Assembly (NCBI RefSeq): GCF_009806555.1
Contig: NZ_VUOK01000021.1
Coordinates: 416,789-480,788 of the forward strand
From: Methylobacterium sp. 2A
Lineage (GTDB): Bacteria > Pseudomonadota > Alphaproteobacteria > Rhizobiales > Beijerinckiaceae
Length of the DNA: 64,000 bases
Reading direction: 5' to 3'
In this document: positions 8,849 through 17,114 of the stretch, one piece after another
Numbering within the stretch: the first letter of the stretch is position 1
Layout: every line of letters starts with the position of its first letter
Made by a program: the position numbers and the translations under genes
Notes under the pieces: generated by a model
The model's input: the letters and a program-made list of their open reading frames with translations, nothing else
What the model was told of the DNA's origin: nothing
Database searches by the model: none

Positions 8849-10159
8849 ATGATTTCTGCGAGCGCGCAGCCTGCGATAACCGTCACGGCCGAAACCGCGA
8901 GCGCTCCCTATCGCAAAGCGACCCTGCGGCTCATTCCGTTGCTGATGCTGTGCTACGTCGCGGCGTTCCTGGACCGCGTGAATGTCGGGTTTGCCAAGCT
9001 GACGATGCTCGGGGATCTCGGCTTCAGCGAGGCTGCCTACGGATTCGGCGCCGGCCTCTTCTTCTTCGGCTACTTCCTCTTTGAAACCCCGAGTAATCTG
9101 CTGATGCACCGCATCGGCGCGCGGCTCACCCTGTCCCGGATCATGATCCTCTGGGGGCTCATCTCCGCAGCGTTCGCTTTCGTCCAGACCGAGTGGCACT
9201 TTTACACGCTCCGGTTCCTCCTCGGAGCGGCCGAAGCGGGCTTCTATCCGGGCGTCATCCTCTACCTGACCTACTGGTTCCCGGCCGTGCGGCGGGCCCG
9301 CGTCGTCGCCCTGTTCATCTGTGCCATCCCCCTCGCGGGACTGATCGGCGGCCCCTTGTCCGGCACGATCCTGGCGATGTCTCACGACGCCGCGGGCCTG
9401 CGCGGCTGGCAATGGCTGTTCCTGATCGAGGCCCTCCCATCCCTGATCCTGGGACTCGTGATTCTCGTCTGCCTCGACGACAGCCCCGCCAAGGCGCGGT
9501 GGCTGACGGCAGACGAGAAGGCGCTCATCGAGAACGACCTCCGCGCCGACGTCGCGGCCCCGTCCGAGACAGCAGGTCTGTCGGGGGTCGTGTCAGGCAT
9601 CGTCGCCCTGCTCTCGATCATCGCCTTCTGCCAAGCGATCGGGCAATATGGGCTTTCCTTCTGGTTGCCGACGCTCATCGCACAGGCCGGCGTCAAGGGT
9701 CCCCTCGCCATCGGCCTGTTCAGCGCCATCCCGTTCGGCGTGGCGATCGTGGGCATGCTCCTGACCGCACGGAGTTCGGACCGTCGGAACGAGCGTCGCT
9801 GGCATCTCGTCACGTCGTTCCTGGTGGGAGCCTTCGGCCTCGCCGCGAGCACGCTCTTCGCCGGCGACGTGGCGGCCTCGCTCATAGCCCTCTGCGTGGC
9901 GGCGGCGGGCTGCTATACGGTGACAGCCCTGTTCTGGATCCTGCCGCCGCTCTTCCTCACGGGTGTCGAGGCCGCCGCCGGCATCGCCATCATCAACTCG
10001 GTGGGGGCGATTGCCGGCTTCGTGAGCCCCTTCGCCGTGGGCTGGATCCGGGAAACGACGCAGAGCACCAATGGCGGCATGCTGGCGACGAGCGCCTTCA
10101 TGATCCTCGGCGCCATGCTCACGACGCTATTGCCGACGTGGAAGGGCGGGCGACGCTGA
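8849..10159 (+). CDS. MFS transporter of the anion:cation symporter type
   Basis: 436-residue inner-membrane carrier with about 12 hydrophobic segments. It resembles the ACS group of MFS carriers (phthalate, tartrate, galactonate type): LDRVNVGFAKL in TM1, FFFGYFLFETPSNLLMHRIGAR at TM2, and RFLLGAAEAGFYPGVI in TM4. The ATG at 8849 was chosen because GGGGAGAAGG lies about 5 nt upstream; an in-frame ATG at 8822 lacks a site. Its neighbours suggest uptake of an organic acid, perhaps linked to the adjacent oxoproline genes, but this is inference. Confidence 0.9.
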   Translation: MISASAQPAITVTAETASAPYRKATLRLIPLLMLCYVAAFLDRVNVGFAKLTMLGDLGFSEAAYGFGAGLFFFGYFLFETPSNLLMHRIGARLTLSRIMILWGLISAAFAFVQTEWHFYTLRFLLGAAEAGFYPGVILYLTYWFPAVRRARVVALFICAIPLAGLIGGPLSGTILAMSHDAAGLRGWQWLFLIEALPSLILGLVILVCLDDSPAKARWLTADEKALIENDLRADVAAPSETAGLSGVVSGIVALLSIIAFCQAIGQYGLSFWLPTLIAQAGVKGPLAIGLFSAIPFGVAIVGMLLTARSSDRRNERRWHLVTSFLVGAFGLAASTLFAGDVAASLIALCVAAAGCYTVTALFWILPPLFLTGVEAAAGIAIINSVGAIAGFVSPFAVGWIRETTQSTNGGMLATSAFMILGAMLTTLLPTWKGGRR

Positions 10160-10517
10160 GCGGTTGGGCATTTTCCGCCTTTGTGGATGCCGGTTCGGCG
10201 CTGGAAAGCGCGGCCCGGACCACGAACGAGGGTGTTTGTGTCATGACGCGAGGCGTTGCCGGACTGCCATTCCGGCCGGGCGGTGAACCGGTCACGCCTC
10301 GCCTCGATCAGTGTCCGATCGACCGTGAAGCGCTGGCGGGTCACAGCCGCGAGCCGACCCGGCACGAGCCCGGGGCCATCGCGGTAGAAGACGATTGAGG
10401 CGCCTGTCTTGACGCAGGCCTGCGCGCGGATGTCGACAGACCGGATCATGACGTTACGCGCCGTGCAGGCGAATTCGAGCCCACTGGCGAGGGGGCCTCT
10501 GCCGCTCACGCCCACCG
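10160..10517. other. Gene-poor stretch after the MFS gene
   Basis: No plus-strand gene. On the minus strand a long open frame with GC-rich third positions runs through about 10160-10520, but it continues antisense into the MFS gene before stopping and matches no family that I recognise. It may be a decayed gene that lost its stop. Confidence 0.35.
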
Positions 10518-10760
10518 ATGCCGTCATCCGTATCGACTGATCTCCGTGAGCGCGTTGTCGCAGCCCTCGTCGAGGGAGCATCCTGTCATGCCTCGGTGGC
10601 TCGGCTCCGGCTGCAGGGGCAGATCGCTCCGCGTGCCAGGGCGTCACCCGTACAAATGGCTTGTCTAAGCGGCCGACCAAGAACGCAAAGACGTGAAGGC
10701 GGCCCGCCAAGGCTAGCGCGCATTCTGGTGGGCGTCCATCCGAGGTTTCCGGTCCGGGGT
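10518..10760 (+). pseudogene. IS630-type transposase remnant (N-terminal HTH plus displaced internal part)
   Basis: The frame from 10518 reads MPSSVSTDLRERVVAALVEG, the typical start of IS630/Tc1-mariner-like transposases, and loses similarity after about 35 residues. A different frame from about 10669 reads AADQERKDVKAARQG followed by a stop codon, like the linker before the DDE domain. So the gene has deletions, frameshift and a stop. It lies at the left end of the stress island. Confidence 0.6.
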
Positions 10761-10830
10761 TGCAGGCTTCGCAATCACAGCCTCGCTCGACACCCTCGGA
10801 TGGACCACCTCCATAGCAATGACACCGAGT

Positions 10831-11071
10831 CTAGAGCGTATTATTGACTGCTAGCCCTAGATTTTTGGGCAGGGACCTATGAGGATGCTCGAACATCATG
10901 GTTTCAAAAGGTCGAGACCTTTTGCGGGTGCAGGGCGGAGCCCTGCGAACAGCCAGGGCTTCGCCCTGGCGACCCACCAAAGGGCTTTAGCCCTTTGGAA
11001 ACTTTCGATCGAAGCCCAAACGACCGGTAGTGAGAAGCCGTTACAGGATAAAACTCAATAACACGCTCTAG
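10831..11071. mobile_element. MITE-like element with imperfect terminal inverted repeats
   Basis: The left end CTAGAGCGTATTATTGACT (10831-10849) matches the inverted right end CTAGAGCGTGTTATTGAGT (11071-11053) at 17 of 19 positions. The 241-bp element has no protein gene. CTAG at both tips is consistent with TA-target IS630/mariner mobilisation. It interrupts a resolvase gene on its right side and contains the four-hairpin block described separately. Confidence 0.75.
10901..11002. repeat. Four tandem hairpins inside an outer stem
   Basis: Outer arms GTTTC (10901-10905) and GAAAC (10998-11002) enclose four perfect hairpins. These are AAAAGGTC/GACCTTTT (10906-10923), GCAGGGC/GCCCTGC with a GGA loop (10930-10946), GCCAGGGC/GCCCTGGC with a TTC loop (10952-10970), and CCAAAGGGCT/AGCCCTTTGG (10977-10998). 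GGGT at 10926-10929 can also pair with ACCC at 10972-10975 around hairpins 2 and 3. The design is that of a structured repetitive palindromic element. Confidence 0.85.
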
Positions 11072-11212
11072 CCCGGGCCGGGACCGGTTCGTACCGATCA
11101 GGCCGTAGTCCGTGTGGATCCGTTCCGGCGCGACCCCAAGCACTTTCAGCTCGGCGCGCTGGACCGCGAGGTTCTGCTTGTCGGTCGAGCAGCGGGCGTA
11201 GCCGATCCGGAC
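11072..11212 (-). pseudogene. Serine recombinase (resolvase) N-terminal fragment
   Basis: The minus-strand frame reads RIGYARCSTDKQNL followed by QRAELKVLGVAPERI and ending NRSRPGL. This is the first 45 or so residues of a Tn3-type resolvase, including the catalytic Ser in the YARCSTD block. There is no start codon (GTC where ATG is expected, with a TGA 3 codons further up), and the frame runs into the inverted repeat of the MITE. It is a dead fragment. Confidence 0.75.
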
Positions 11213-11456
11213 TCGTAGTCACGGACCCGAGTGTGCGAGTGAGGCTCCATACTGGAAGGAGTAGCGTACAGCTCTCATGAGACCGGCGACCTCCCTGGGC
11301 GGCCAGGAACCGCGGCAGCCCCATAAGAATGTCAGTAGCGCGATCCCGGGGCGGGTGTGCTGAGCGGTTTTGGCCGTTCGCAGCCCGTCTGCTGCCGCGC
11401 TCGGGACGCATGTCAGCGGACGATGGTGCGGCTTTGATCATGATCTCACGGAAGCG

Positions 11457-11470
11457 TTGATCTAACGCAT
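11457..11470. promoter_or_regulatory. Degenerate Fnr/FixK-like box
   Basis: TTGATCTAACGCAT matches TTGA-N6-GCAA except for the last base. It lies 60 bp before the ATG at 11531 (48 bp before the GTG at 11519) of the metal ATPase, close to the 62-64 bp spacing of better boxes in this island. It is weak on its own. Confidence 0.35.
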
Positions 11471-11518
11471 GGCCCTTTAAACAGCCCAGACGCAGTCAGG
11501 AGGTACGCTCGATCAAGA

Positions 11519-13456
11519 GTGACCCAAACGATGATGACAGCGGTCACACCCTCACGCGAGATGGGATGCTCCCACGTTGCCGTTTGGATGCTGTGGCTTC
11601 GGGGATGGTTGGCTCTTTTGCCAATGGCCTGCTTGTGCGCGGGACTCTTGGGACGGGGGTTGGGTCATCCTGAGATCGCCACGTGGGCGTGGACGATTGC
11701 CACCCTAACCGTCACCGGACTTCTACTGGCTCAAATCGCGACGCGCTTGAAAAAAGGAGACGTCGGCCTCGATCTCGTGGCCCTGCTCTCGATGGGCGGC
11801 GCGCTCGTCCTGTCACAGCCGCTGGCTGGCGCCGTCATCGCCCTGATGTACGCGGGCGGCCAGTCTCTAGAAGCTTACGCGTCCGGCCGCGCCGGCAGGG
11901 CCATGACGGCGCTGATCGCGCGCCAGCCGCGCACCGCCCTCCGCGAGGACGGCAACGCGTTGATCGATGTGCCCGTCGCGGCGCTAGTCCCAGGAGACCG
12001 CATCCTGGTGCGCGTCGGAGACGTCCTGCCGGTGGACGGTCGTGTCACCGCGGGCCGAGCCGTGCTCGACCGGTCGAGCCTGACCGGCGAGGCGCTGCCC
12101 GTCACCGCCCTCGCGAACGAGCCCGTGCTGAGCGGGACCGTGAACGTGGGCACGCCGTTCACGCTGCTTACGGAGCGGCCCGCGGCCGAGAGCACGTATG
12201 CCGGGATCGTCCGGCTCGTGGAGGCGGCGCAAGCCCGGAAGGCGCCGATGGCACGCCTAGCAGACCAGTACGGGCTCGCCTTCCTCGTCCTGACGCTGCT
12301 GCTGGCTGGAAGCGCCTGGCTCGCCACCGGCGACCCCATTCGGGCGCTGGCCGTGCTGGTCGTCGCCACGCCGTGCCCGCTCATCCTGGCGGTCCCCGTC
12401 GCCCTCGTCTCCGGCCTCTCGCGCGCGGCCGGCATCGGCGTGCTCATCAAGGGCGGCGGGGCTTTGGAGACGCTGGCCAAGGTTCGCGTCCTGGTGATCG
12501 ATAAGACGGGCACCCTGACCCACGGCGCGGCGCAGCTGACCTCCGCACGTATGCTCGGCGCCCTCGATGAAAGCGAGGTCCTGGGATTCGCGGCATCCCT
12601 CGAACAAGCCTCTGGCCACCCGCTGGCTCGGACTCTGATCGAGGAGGCGGCGAGGCGAGGCCTGGAGCTCTCGCAACCCGAGGAGGTCGAGGAGATGCCC
12701 GGGGAAGGCCTGACAGGACTGGTGGAGGGGCGGCCCGTCGCCGTCGGGGGTCCGCATATCATGCGGATGCATGGGATCCACTTCCCGCCACCGGGCACGG
12801 CAGGGACCAGCGCGGCGGTCGCGTCGACGGTGCTGATCGCCGTCGATGGCGTCCCGGCCGCCGCATTGGAGTTCGCCGATCCGCTGCGGGCGGACGGCGG
12901 CACTACGCTCTTGGAACTGCGCGCGTGCGGCCTTGAGCGCGTGGTGCTCGCGACCGGAGACCGACGCCCCATCGCGGAGGCGCTGGTTGCCGGGCTGCCG
13001 GTAGACGCCATCGTCGCCGACCTGGACCCGACGTCCAAGACGGACACCGTGGCCGCCGAGCGGCGGAGCGGCCCCGTGATGATGGTCGGCGACGGGGTCA
13101 ACGATGCGCCGGCGCTGGCGGCAGCCGACCTCGGCGTGGCACTCGGTGCCCGAGGTGCCGCGGCGGCGGCCGAGGCGGCGGACGTCGTCCTGCTGGTCGA
13201 CAGCTTGGCGCCGCTACCCCGCGCCATCCGCATCGCCAAGCGTGCCCGCGCCATCGCGCTCCAGAGCGTCTGGGTCGGCCTCGGGCTCTCGCTCACCGGC
13301 ATGCTCGCGGCGGCGCTGGGCTATCTCTCACCCCTCCAAGGGGCCTTGCTGCAGGAAGCCATCGACGTCGCCGTGATCCTCAACGCCATGCGCGCGCTCG
13401 GCGGTCCACAGGGTGGACGCGAGCCCGAGGCACGCGGCGTTCCGCGACCTTCGTGA
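11519..13456 (+). CDS. P1B-type heavy-metal translocating ATPase
   Basis: 645-residue inner-membrane pump. There is no N-terminal HMA metal-binding domain. Motifs are the SLTGEALPV actuator loop, TPCPLILAVPVAL in the transport helix, phosphorylation Asp328 in DKTGTLTHG, SGHPLA (the P1B HP motif), GDGVNDAPAL, and a final pair of helices. The transport-site TPC replaces the CPC of copper pumps and recalls the P1B-5 subgroup (Ni/Fe), although no hemerythrin domain follows. The start is GTG at 11519 after AGGAGG; the ATG at 11531 is an alternative. It opens the stress island. Confidence 0.88.
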   Translation: MTQTMMTAVTPSREMGCSHVAVWMLWLRGWLALLPMACLCAGLLGRGLGHPEIATWAWTIATLTVTGLLLAQIATRLKKGDVGLDLVALLSMGGALVLSQPLAGAVIALMYAGGQSLEAYASGRAGRAMTALIARQPRTALREDGNALIDVPVAALVPGDRILVRVGDVLPVDGRVTAGRAVLDRSSLTGEALPVTALANEPVLSGTVNVGTPFTLLTERPAAESTYAGIVRLVEAAQARKAPMARLADQYGLAFLVLTLLLAGSAWLATGDPIRALAVLVVATPCPLILAVPVALVSGLSRAAGIGVLIKGGGALETLAKVRVLVIDKTGTLTHGAAQLTSARMLGALDESEVLGFAASLEQASGHPLARTLIEEAARRGLELSQPEEVEEMPGEGLTGLVEGRPVAVGGPHIMRMHGIHFPPPGTAGTSAAVASTVLIAVDGVPAAALEFADPLRADGGTTLLELRACGLERVVLATGDRRPIAEALVAGLPVDAIVADLDPTSKTDTVAAERRSGPVMMVGDGVNDAPALAAADLGVALGARGAAAAAEAADVVLLVDSLAPLPRAIRIAKRARAIALQSVWVGLGLSLTGMLAAALGYLSPLQGALLQEAIDVAVILNAMRALGGPQGGREPEARGVPRPS

Positions 13457-13479
13457 GGGGGCGGGTGCGCCCTTCGGGC

Positions 13480-13493
13480 TTGCGATGGATCAA
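13480..13493. promoter_or_regulatory. Fnr/FixK-type box before the universal stress gene
   Basis: TTGCGATGGATCAA fits TTG[A/C]-N6-[T/G]CAA, the Crp/Fnr/FixK consensus. It ends 63 bp before the ATG at 13557. The same 14 bases occur inverted at 15304-15317. Confidence 0.7.
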
Positions 13494-13556
13494 GGTGTGC
13501 CGCACCAGGCAAGGTCAGGCTCCCCTCGTCGGCTTCGACGCAACTGGGAGGCTGCC

Positions 13557-14369
13557 ATGGACTACGCGAACATCCTTGTTCCCGCCGACCTTGGCGAGGC
13601 AGCCCCGGACCGGATACGGCTCGCCGCCGACCTCGCCCGACGCTTCGACGCGACTTTGACGGGTGCGGCCGCCGACGTGGTCCCGGCGCCCATCCTGGTT
13701 CGGGACATCTACGATGCCATCGACCAAGAGCGACGCAACAAGGCGCAGATACAAGCAATCCTGGACCAGGCACGCGCGTCGTTCGAGCGCTCCGCCGGGG
13801 ATGGCATCCGCACCGACTGGCGCCCCAGCTTTATCGATGCCACGGCGCACCTCATCGAGCAGGCGCGGGCTGCGGACCTCGTCGTCGTCAGCCGGCGCGG
13901 TCCGGGCGACGAGGATCCAGGGCCGCTCGGCGTGCTGCCCGGGTCCGTCCTGATGGAGGCCGGCAGGCCCGTCCTCGTCGTTCCGCCGCGGACCGCGCAC
14001 CTGAAGGCGTCCCGGATCGTCGTTGCTTGGAAGGACGGTCCCGAAGCGCGACGGGCGGTGTCGGCCGCGCTGCCCCTCATGCGCGATGCAGACCAGGTCT
14101 TCGTCGCCTCCGTCGGGGCGGATCCGGGACATGAGGGCGCGGACGACCTGGCCAACCACCTCGCCCGGCACGGCGCCCACGTCACCGCCCACCTTCTGCA
14201 CACGGCGGATGATGACGGCTCGGAGATCCTGCGCTTCGCCCTGTTGCAGGACGCCGACCTGATCGTCCTGGGCGCCTACGGCCACTCCCGGTTGCGGGAG
14301 TGGATGTTCGGCGGTGTGACACGCGATGTCCTCGACCGTTCGCCCCTCTGCTGCCTGATGTGCCACTGA
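13557..14369 (+). CDS. Universal stress protein, tandem UspA domains
   Basis: 270 residues with two UspA folds: residues about 1-145 (opening MDYANILVPADLG) and 146-270 (SRIVVAWKDGPEARRAV, ending LIVLGAYGHSRLREWMFGGVTRDVL). The second half carries the GxxG-type nucleotide loop (GAYGHSRLREWMFGG), so ATP may bind there. This is a cytoplasmic stress-survival protein. The ATG at 13557 follows GGGAGG. A box at 13480 suggests oxygen-dependent expression. Its TGA overlaps the ATG of the broken cytochrome gene. Confidence 0.9.
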   Translation: MDYANILVPADLGEAAPDRIRLAADLARRFDATLTGAAADVVPAPILVRDIYDAIDQERRNKAQIQAILDQARASFERSAGDGIRTDWRPSFIDATAHLIEQARAADLVVVSRRGPGDEDPGPLGVLPGSVLMEAGRPVLVVPPRTAHLKASRIVVAWKDGPEARRAVSAALPLMRDADQVFVASVGADPGHEGADDLANHLARHGAHVTAHLLHTADDDGSEILRFALLQDADLIVLGAYGHSRLREWMFGGVTRDVLDRSPLCCLMCH

Positions 14370-14548
14370 TGTTCGGAGGAGACGCCCTCCTCGGTGCTGC
14401 CGTAGCGTTGCTGCCGCTCTCCCTGGCCACCGCGGCGCAGGACATCACGGCGGCGCGCGGCCGAGGGCTCGCGGGCGTGGTCTGTGCGCGGTGTCACGCG
14501 GTGCGCGCGACGGGCGAGAGCCCGATGCGCGAGGCACCGCCGTTCCGT
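14369..14548 (+). pseudogene. Truncated c-type cytochrome
   Basis: An ATG overlapping the USP stop starts a signal-peptide-like helix (about residues 5-22) and then a CARCH haem-binding site (Cys39, Cys42, His43), followed by ESPMREAPPFR, as in small periplasmic cytochromes c. After residue 60 the similarity stops and the frame runs on to 14770 through sequence that is antisense to an ATPase fragment. The haem Met-ligand half is missing, so this is a broken gene. Confidence 0.75.
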
Positions 14549-14551
14549 CTC

Positions 14552-14764
14552 AGGCGAGTTGCCGAAGTCGAGCGACAGGGCGCCGGCCGGCCCGAGAAAG
14601 CAGACGACGGGGCTCGCCAGCTGGTGCAGGAGCAGGGTGAGCGCGCCGGTCCGCTCCTCCGTGGCGACCGTGTTCGGACCGACGCGTGCAAGCCTTCGCC
14701 CAGCCTCCGCATCCGTCAGGCCCGCGAGCAAGGTGGTTCCGAAGCGCCTCAAAGCGTCCTTCGC
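14552..14764 (-). pseudogene. Cation P-type ATPase N-terminal fragment
   Basis: The minus frame reads GLTDAEAGRRLARVGPNTV and then LLLHQLASPVVCFLGPAGALSL, the N-terminal cytoplasmic domain and first membrane helix of P2-type ATPases. An in-frame TAG lies at 14767-14765 just upstream, and the fragment ends abruptly at the cytochrome junction near 14550. Head-to-head truncation of two genes marks a deletion or recombination point. Confidence 0.7.
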
Positions 14765-14770
14765 CTATAG

Positions 14771-15467
14771 GGCCTGGATGGGCTCCGTCTCCGGACACGG
14801 CGGGGCCGGACGCCACCTGCTGGTCGGACGATGCAGGTTCTATGGCCGATCCCGGATCAAGCATGGCGCAGCCAGCCGAGGCGCGCCGCGTTCGGGCAGT
14901 CATCCGGGTATGTGTCGTCAGCCGTCCCAGCCCACAGCTCGCGCGTGCATCGGTTGCGCTCAGCGCCGCTCAGGCAGGCCGCCTCAATCGCCCGAGGGAC
15001 CTCGGGCTCGCGCCGCCGGATGGCCTCGGTCAACGTTCAGGCCTCGCATCAGCCTCGCGACGCTGCACACCTCCTCAATGGCCTCGGGGGCAGAGTCGTG
15101 GGGGCCGAGACGTCCGCCTTCATCATCCTTCCCATCATTGCCGCGTCGATGTGCCGGGTTTTCTGCGCCGCCCGCAGCGGACAGCACCACGCGTCCAGCG
15201 AGGCCGCGGCGCCGAATGGGCCGAACGCCTTGGGAAGGTCGGCTGGTGCAGCCATGGCGGTCTCCGCGCAAACTCTGCGTGTCCCACCCACGAAGCAGCT
15301 CCCTTGATCCATCGCAAAGCCCGTGAAGCGGCTTCGGCGCACGTATCGGGCGGCGCCGGTCTGTGGGATCGGGCGGCACGCCGGCCGCCGACGAGGTCAG
15401 GGTGCTCAGCCCTGCCGACTTCGGCCTACGCCGCTTCGAAGGTCGAGCCGCCCGAGGATCAACCCGC
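14771..15467. other. Decayed stretch between the truncated genes and the kinase-like gene
   Basis: No intact gene. A minus-strand frame from an ATG at 15255 to 15049 (opening MAAPADLPKAFGPFGAAAS) has a Fnr/FixK-type box 48 bp upstream and could be the start of a lost gene; I do not recognise the family. The rest appears to be junk sequence. Confidence 0.45.
15304..15317. promoter_or_regulatory. Fnr/FixK-type box
   Basis: TTGATCCATCGCAA is the exact reverse complement of the box at 13480. It lies 150 bp before the ATG at 15468 on the plus strand and 48 bp before the ATG at 15255 on the minus strand, so either side may be its target. Confidence 0.6.
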
Positions 15468-17042
15468 ATGTCACCTGTGGACCAGGTTGACGTCGTCGAG
15501 TTCCTGACGCTCGCCCTGTCGCGCACGGGAACGGTGAACACGGCGACCACCCACATTTCCAGGCTGTTCCTGGGAGGCAGCCGCGTCTTCAAGCTCAAGC
15601 GCGCCGTGCGCTTCCCCTATCTCGACTTCTCAACGCCCGAGCGCCGGCTCGCCGCCTGTGAGGCCGAGGTCGCGCTCAACCGCCGCACGGCACCTGCGCT
15701 CTATCTCGGCGCCCGGCGGATCACTCGTGACGTGAGGGGAGACTTGGCCTTCGACGGGCCCGGAGACCTCGTCGACGCCGTGGTGGTGATGCGCCGGTTC
15801 CCGGAGGCGGACCTGTTCGACGCGATGGCGCGCGACGGCCGCCTCAAGCCGAGCCACATCGCGGATCTCGCGCAGGTCATCGCGACCTTCCATGCCGGCG
15901 CGGAGATCCACCGCAACGGAGGCGGGGCCGCCGCGATCGGGACGCTCATCGACATGAACGGGGCCGCGCTCCAGGCGGCGGGGCTCGTCAGCGCCGAGGC
16001 GGCGGAGGCTCTTACCACGCGGTTCCGGGTTGCCCTGGCGCGGCATGCCGTCTTGCTCGACTCCCGCCGCGCCGCAGGCAAGGTCCGCCGCTGCCACGGC
16101 GACCTGACCTTGCGCAATATCTGCCTGTTCGAAGGCAGGCCGACGCCGTTCGACTGCATCGAGTTCAGCGAGACCATCGCGACGACCGATATCCTCTACG
16201 ACCTCGCCTTCGTCCTCATGGACCTGTGGCACCGAGAGCGCTGCGACCTCGCTAACCTCCTGCTCAACCGCTACCTGGATGCAACGGAGGAGACCGACGG
16301 GATCGGCTTGCTGCCATTCCTGATGGCACTGCGCGCGGTGATCCGCGCCCACGTCACGGCGGCGCAAGCGACCGACGCGACTGGCGATGTCGCCGCCGCG
16401 AAGACCACCGAGGCGCGAGCCTATCTGGCGCTCGGGGACAGTTTGCTTGCCGACAAGCCAGTTGTCCTCCTGGCGATCGGCGGCTTCAGCGGTTCCGGCA
16501 AGTCGAGCGTCGCGGCCGCAGTTGCCCCGTGGATAGGCTCGGCGCCGGGTGCCCGCATCCTGTCGAGTGACCGCATCCGCAAGCGCCTGCATGGCGTCGA
16601 CGCCCTGACGCGGCTGCCGGCATCGGCCTACGCTCCCGCCGTGTCGCATCGCGTCTACGCGGCCCTACGGATTGAAGCCGCCCGGGTCCTGGCCGCAGGC
16701 CACTGCGCCGTCGCCGATGCGGTCTTCGATCGACCTTCGGAACGGAAGGAGATTGAGGCGGTCGCGCGGGACGAGGGCGCCGATTTCCGCGGCGTATGGC
16801 TGGAGGCACCGGCAGCGATGCTCGCGAGACGCATCGAGGGGCGCGTCGATGACCCATCGGACGCGACGCCCGCCGTCCTCGCCGCTCAGGTCGCCCGAGG
16901 TGGCGGCGCGATCGCGTGGCATTGTCTCCCGGCCGACCGGTCCCTCGACGTCCTGCGCGCGAACGTCCTGTCCCTCACCGGGCAAGCCTTTGGGGGTTCC
17001 GACCATGATGATTTGGAGGGGCCATGCGCCGCGACGGTTTGA
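15468..17042 (+). CDS. Aminoglycoside-phosphotransferase-like / P-loop ATPase fusion protein
   Basis: 524 residues with two domains. Residues about 1-330 resemble the APH/choline-kinase fold: VFKLKRAV nucleotide-binding Lys, the CHGDLTLRN catalytic loop, and FDCIEFSE with the metal-binding Asp. Residues about 345-510 form an AAA/zeta-toxin-like kinase with Walker A GGFSGSGKSS. The family is widespread in alphaproteobacteria and annotated only as bifunctional phosphotransferase/ATP-binding protein; its substrate is unknown. The frame is open upstream to a GTG at 15363, but ATG 15468 has GAGG 10 nt before it. Confidence 0.85.
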   Translation: MSPVDQVDVVEFLTLALSRTGTVNTATTHISRLFLGGSRVFKLKRAVRFPYLDFSTPERRLAACEAEVALNRRTAPALYLGARRITRDVRGDLAFDGPGDLVDAVVVMRRFPEADLFDAMARDGRLKPSHIADLAQVIATFHAGAEIHRNGGGAAAIGTLIDMNGAALQAAGLVSAEAAEALTTRFRVALARHAVLLDSRRAAGKVRRCHGDLTLRNICLFEGRPTPFDCIEFSETIATTDILYDLAFVLMDLWHRERCDLANLLLNRYLDATEETDGIGLLPFLMALRAVIRAHVTAAQATDATGDVAAAKTTEARAYLALGDSLLADKPVVLLAIGGFSGSGKSSVAAAVAPWIGSAPGARILSSDRIRKRLHGVDALTRLPASAYAPAVSHRVYAALRIEAARVLAAGHCAVADAVFDRPSERKEIEAVARDEGADFRGVWLEAPAAMLARRIEGRVDDPSDATPAVLAAQVARGGGAIAWHCLPADRSLDVLRANVLSLTGQAFGGSDHDDLEGPCAATV

Positions 17043-17052
17043 TCCACCGCAA
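17039..17052. promoter_or_regulatory. Fnr/FixK-type box before the MgtA-like ATPase
   Basis: TTGATCCACCGCAA overlaps the stop codon of the preceding gene and ends 62 bp before the ATG at 17115, the same distance as at the USP and phosphoketolase genes. Confidence 0.7.
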
Positions 17053-17114
17053 CGCCCCTGCCTTCGACCGGTGATGTTGTGCATCGACAAGCTGGCGAAC
17101 GACAGGCCTAGCCC

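Noticed and set aside
10160..10710. Long minus-strand open frame overlapping the end of the MFS gene
   Set aside because: It is antisense to a clear gene for 250 bp and partly to the IS remnant, with no recognised family; kept only as a possible decayed gene.
11433..11446. TTGATCATGATCTC as an Fnr site
   Set aside because: The right half-site differs at the two final positions and its distance to the gene does not fit the others.
14855..14872. GATCCCGGATCAAG as another Fnr/FixK box
   Set aside because: It lacks the TTG left arm at the right spacing.
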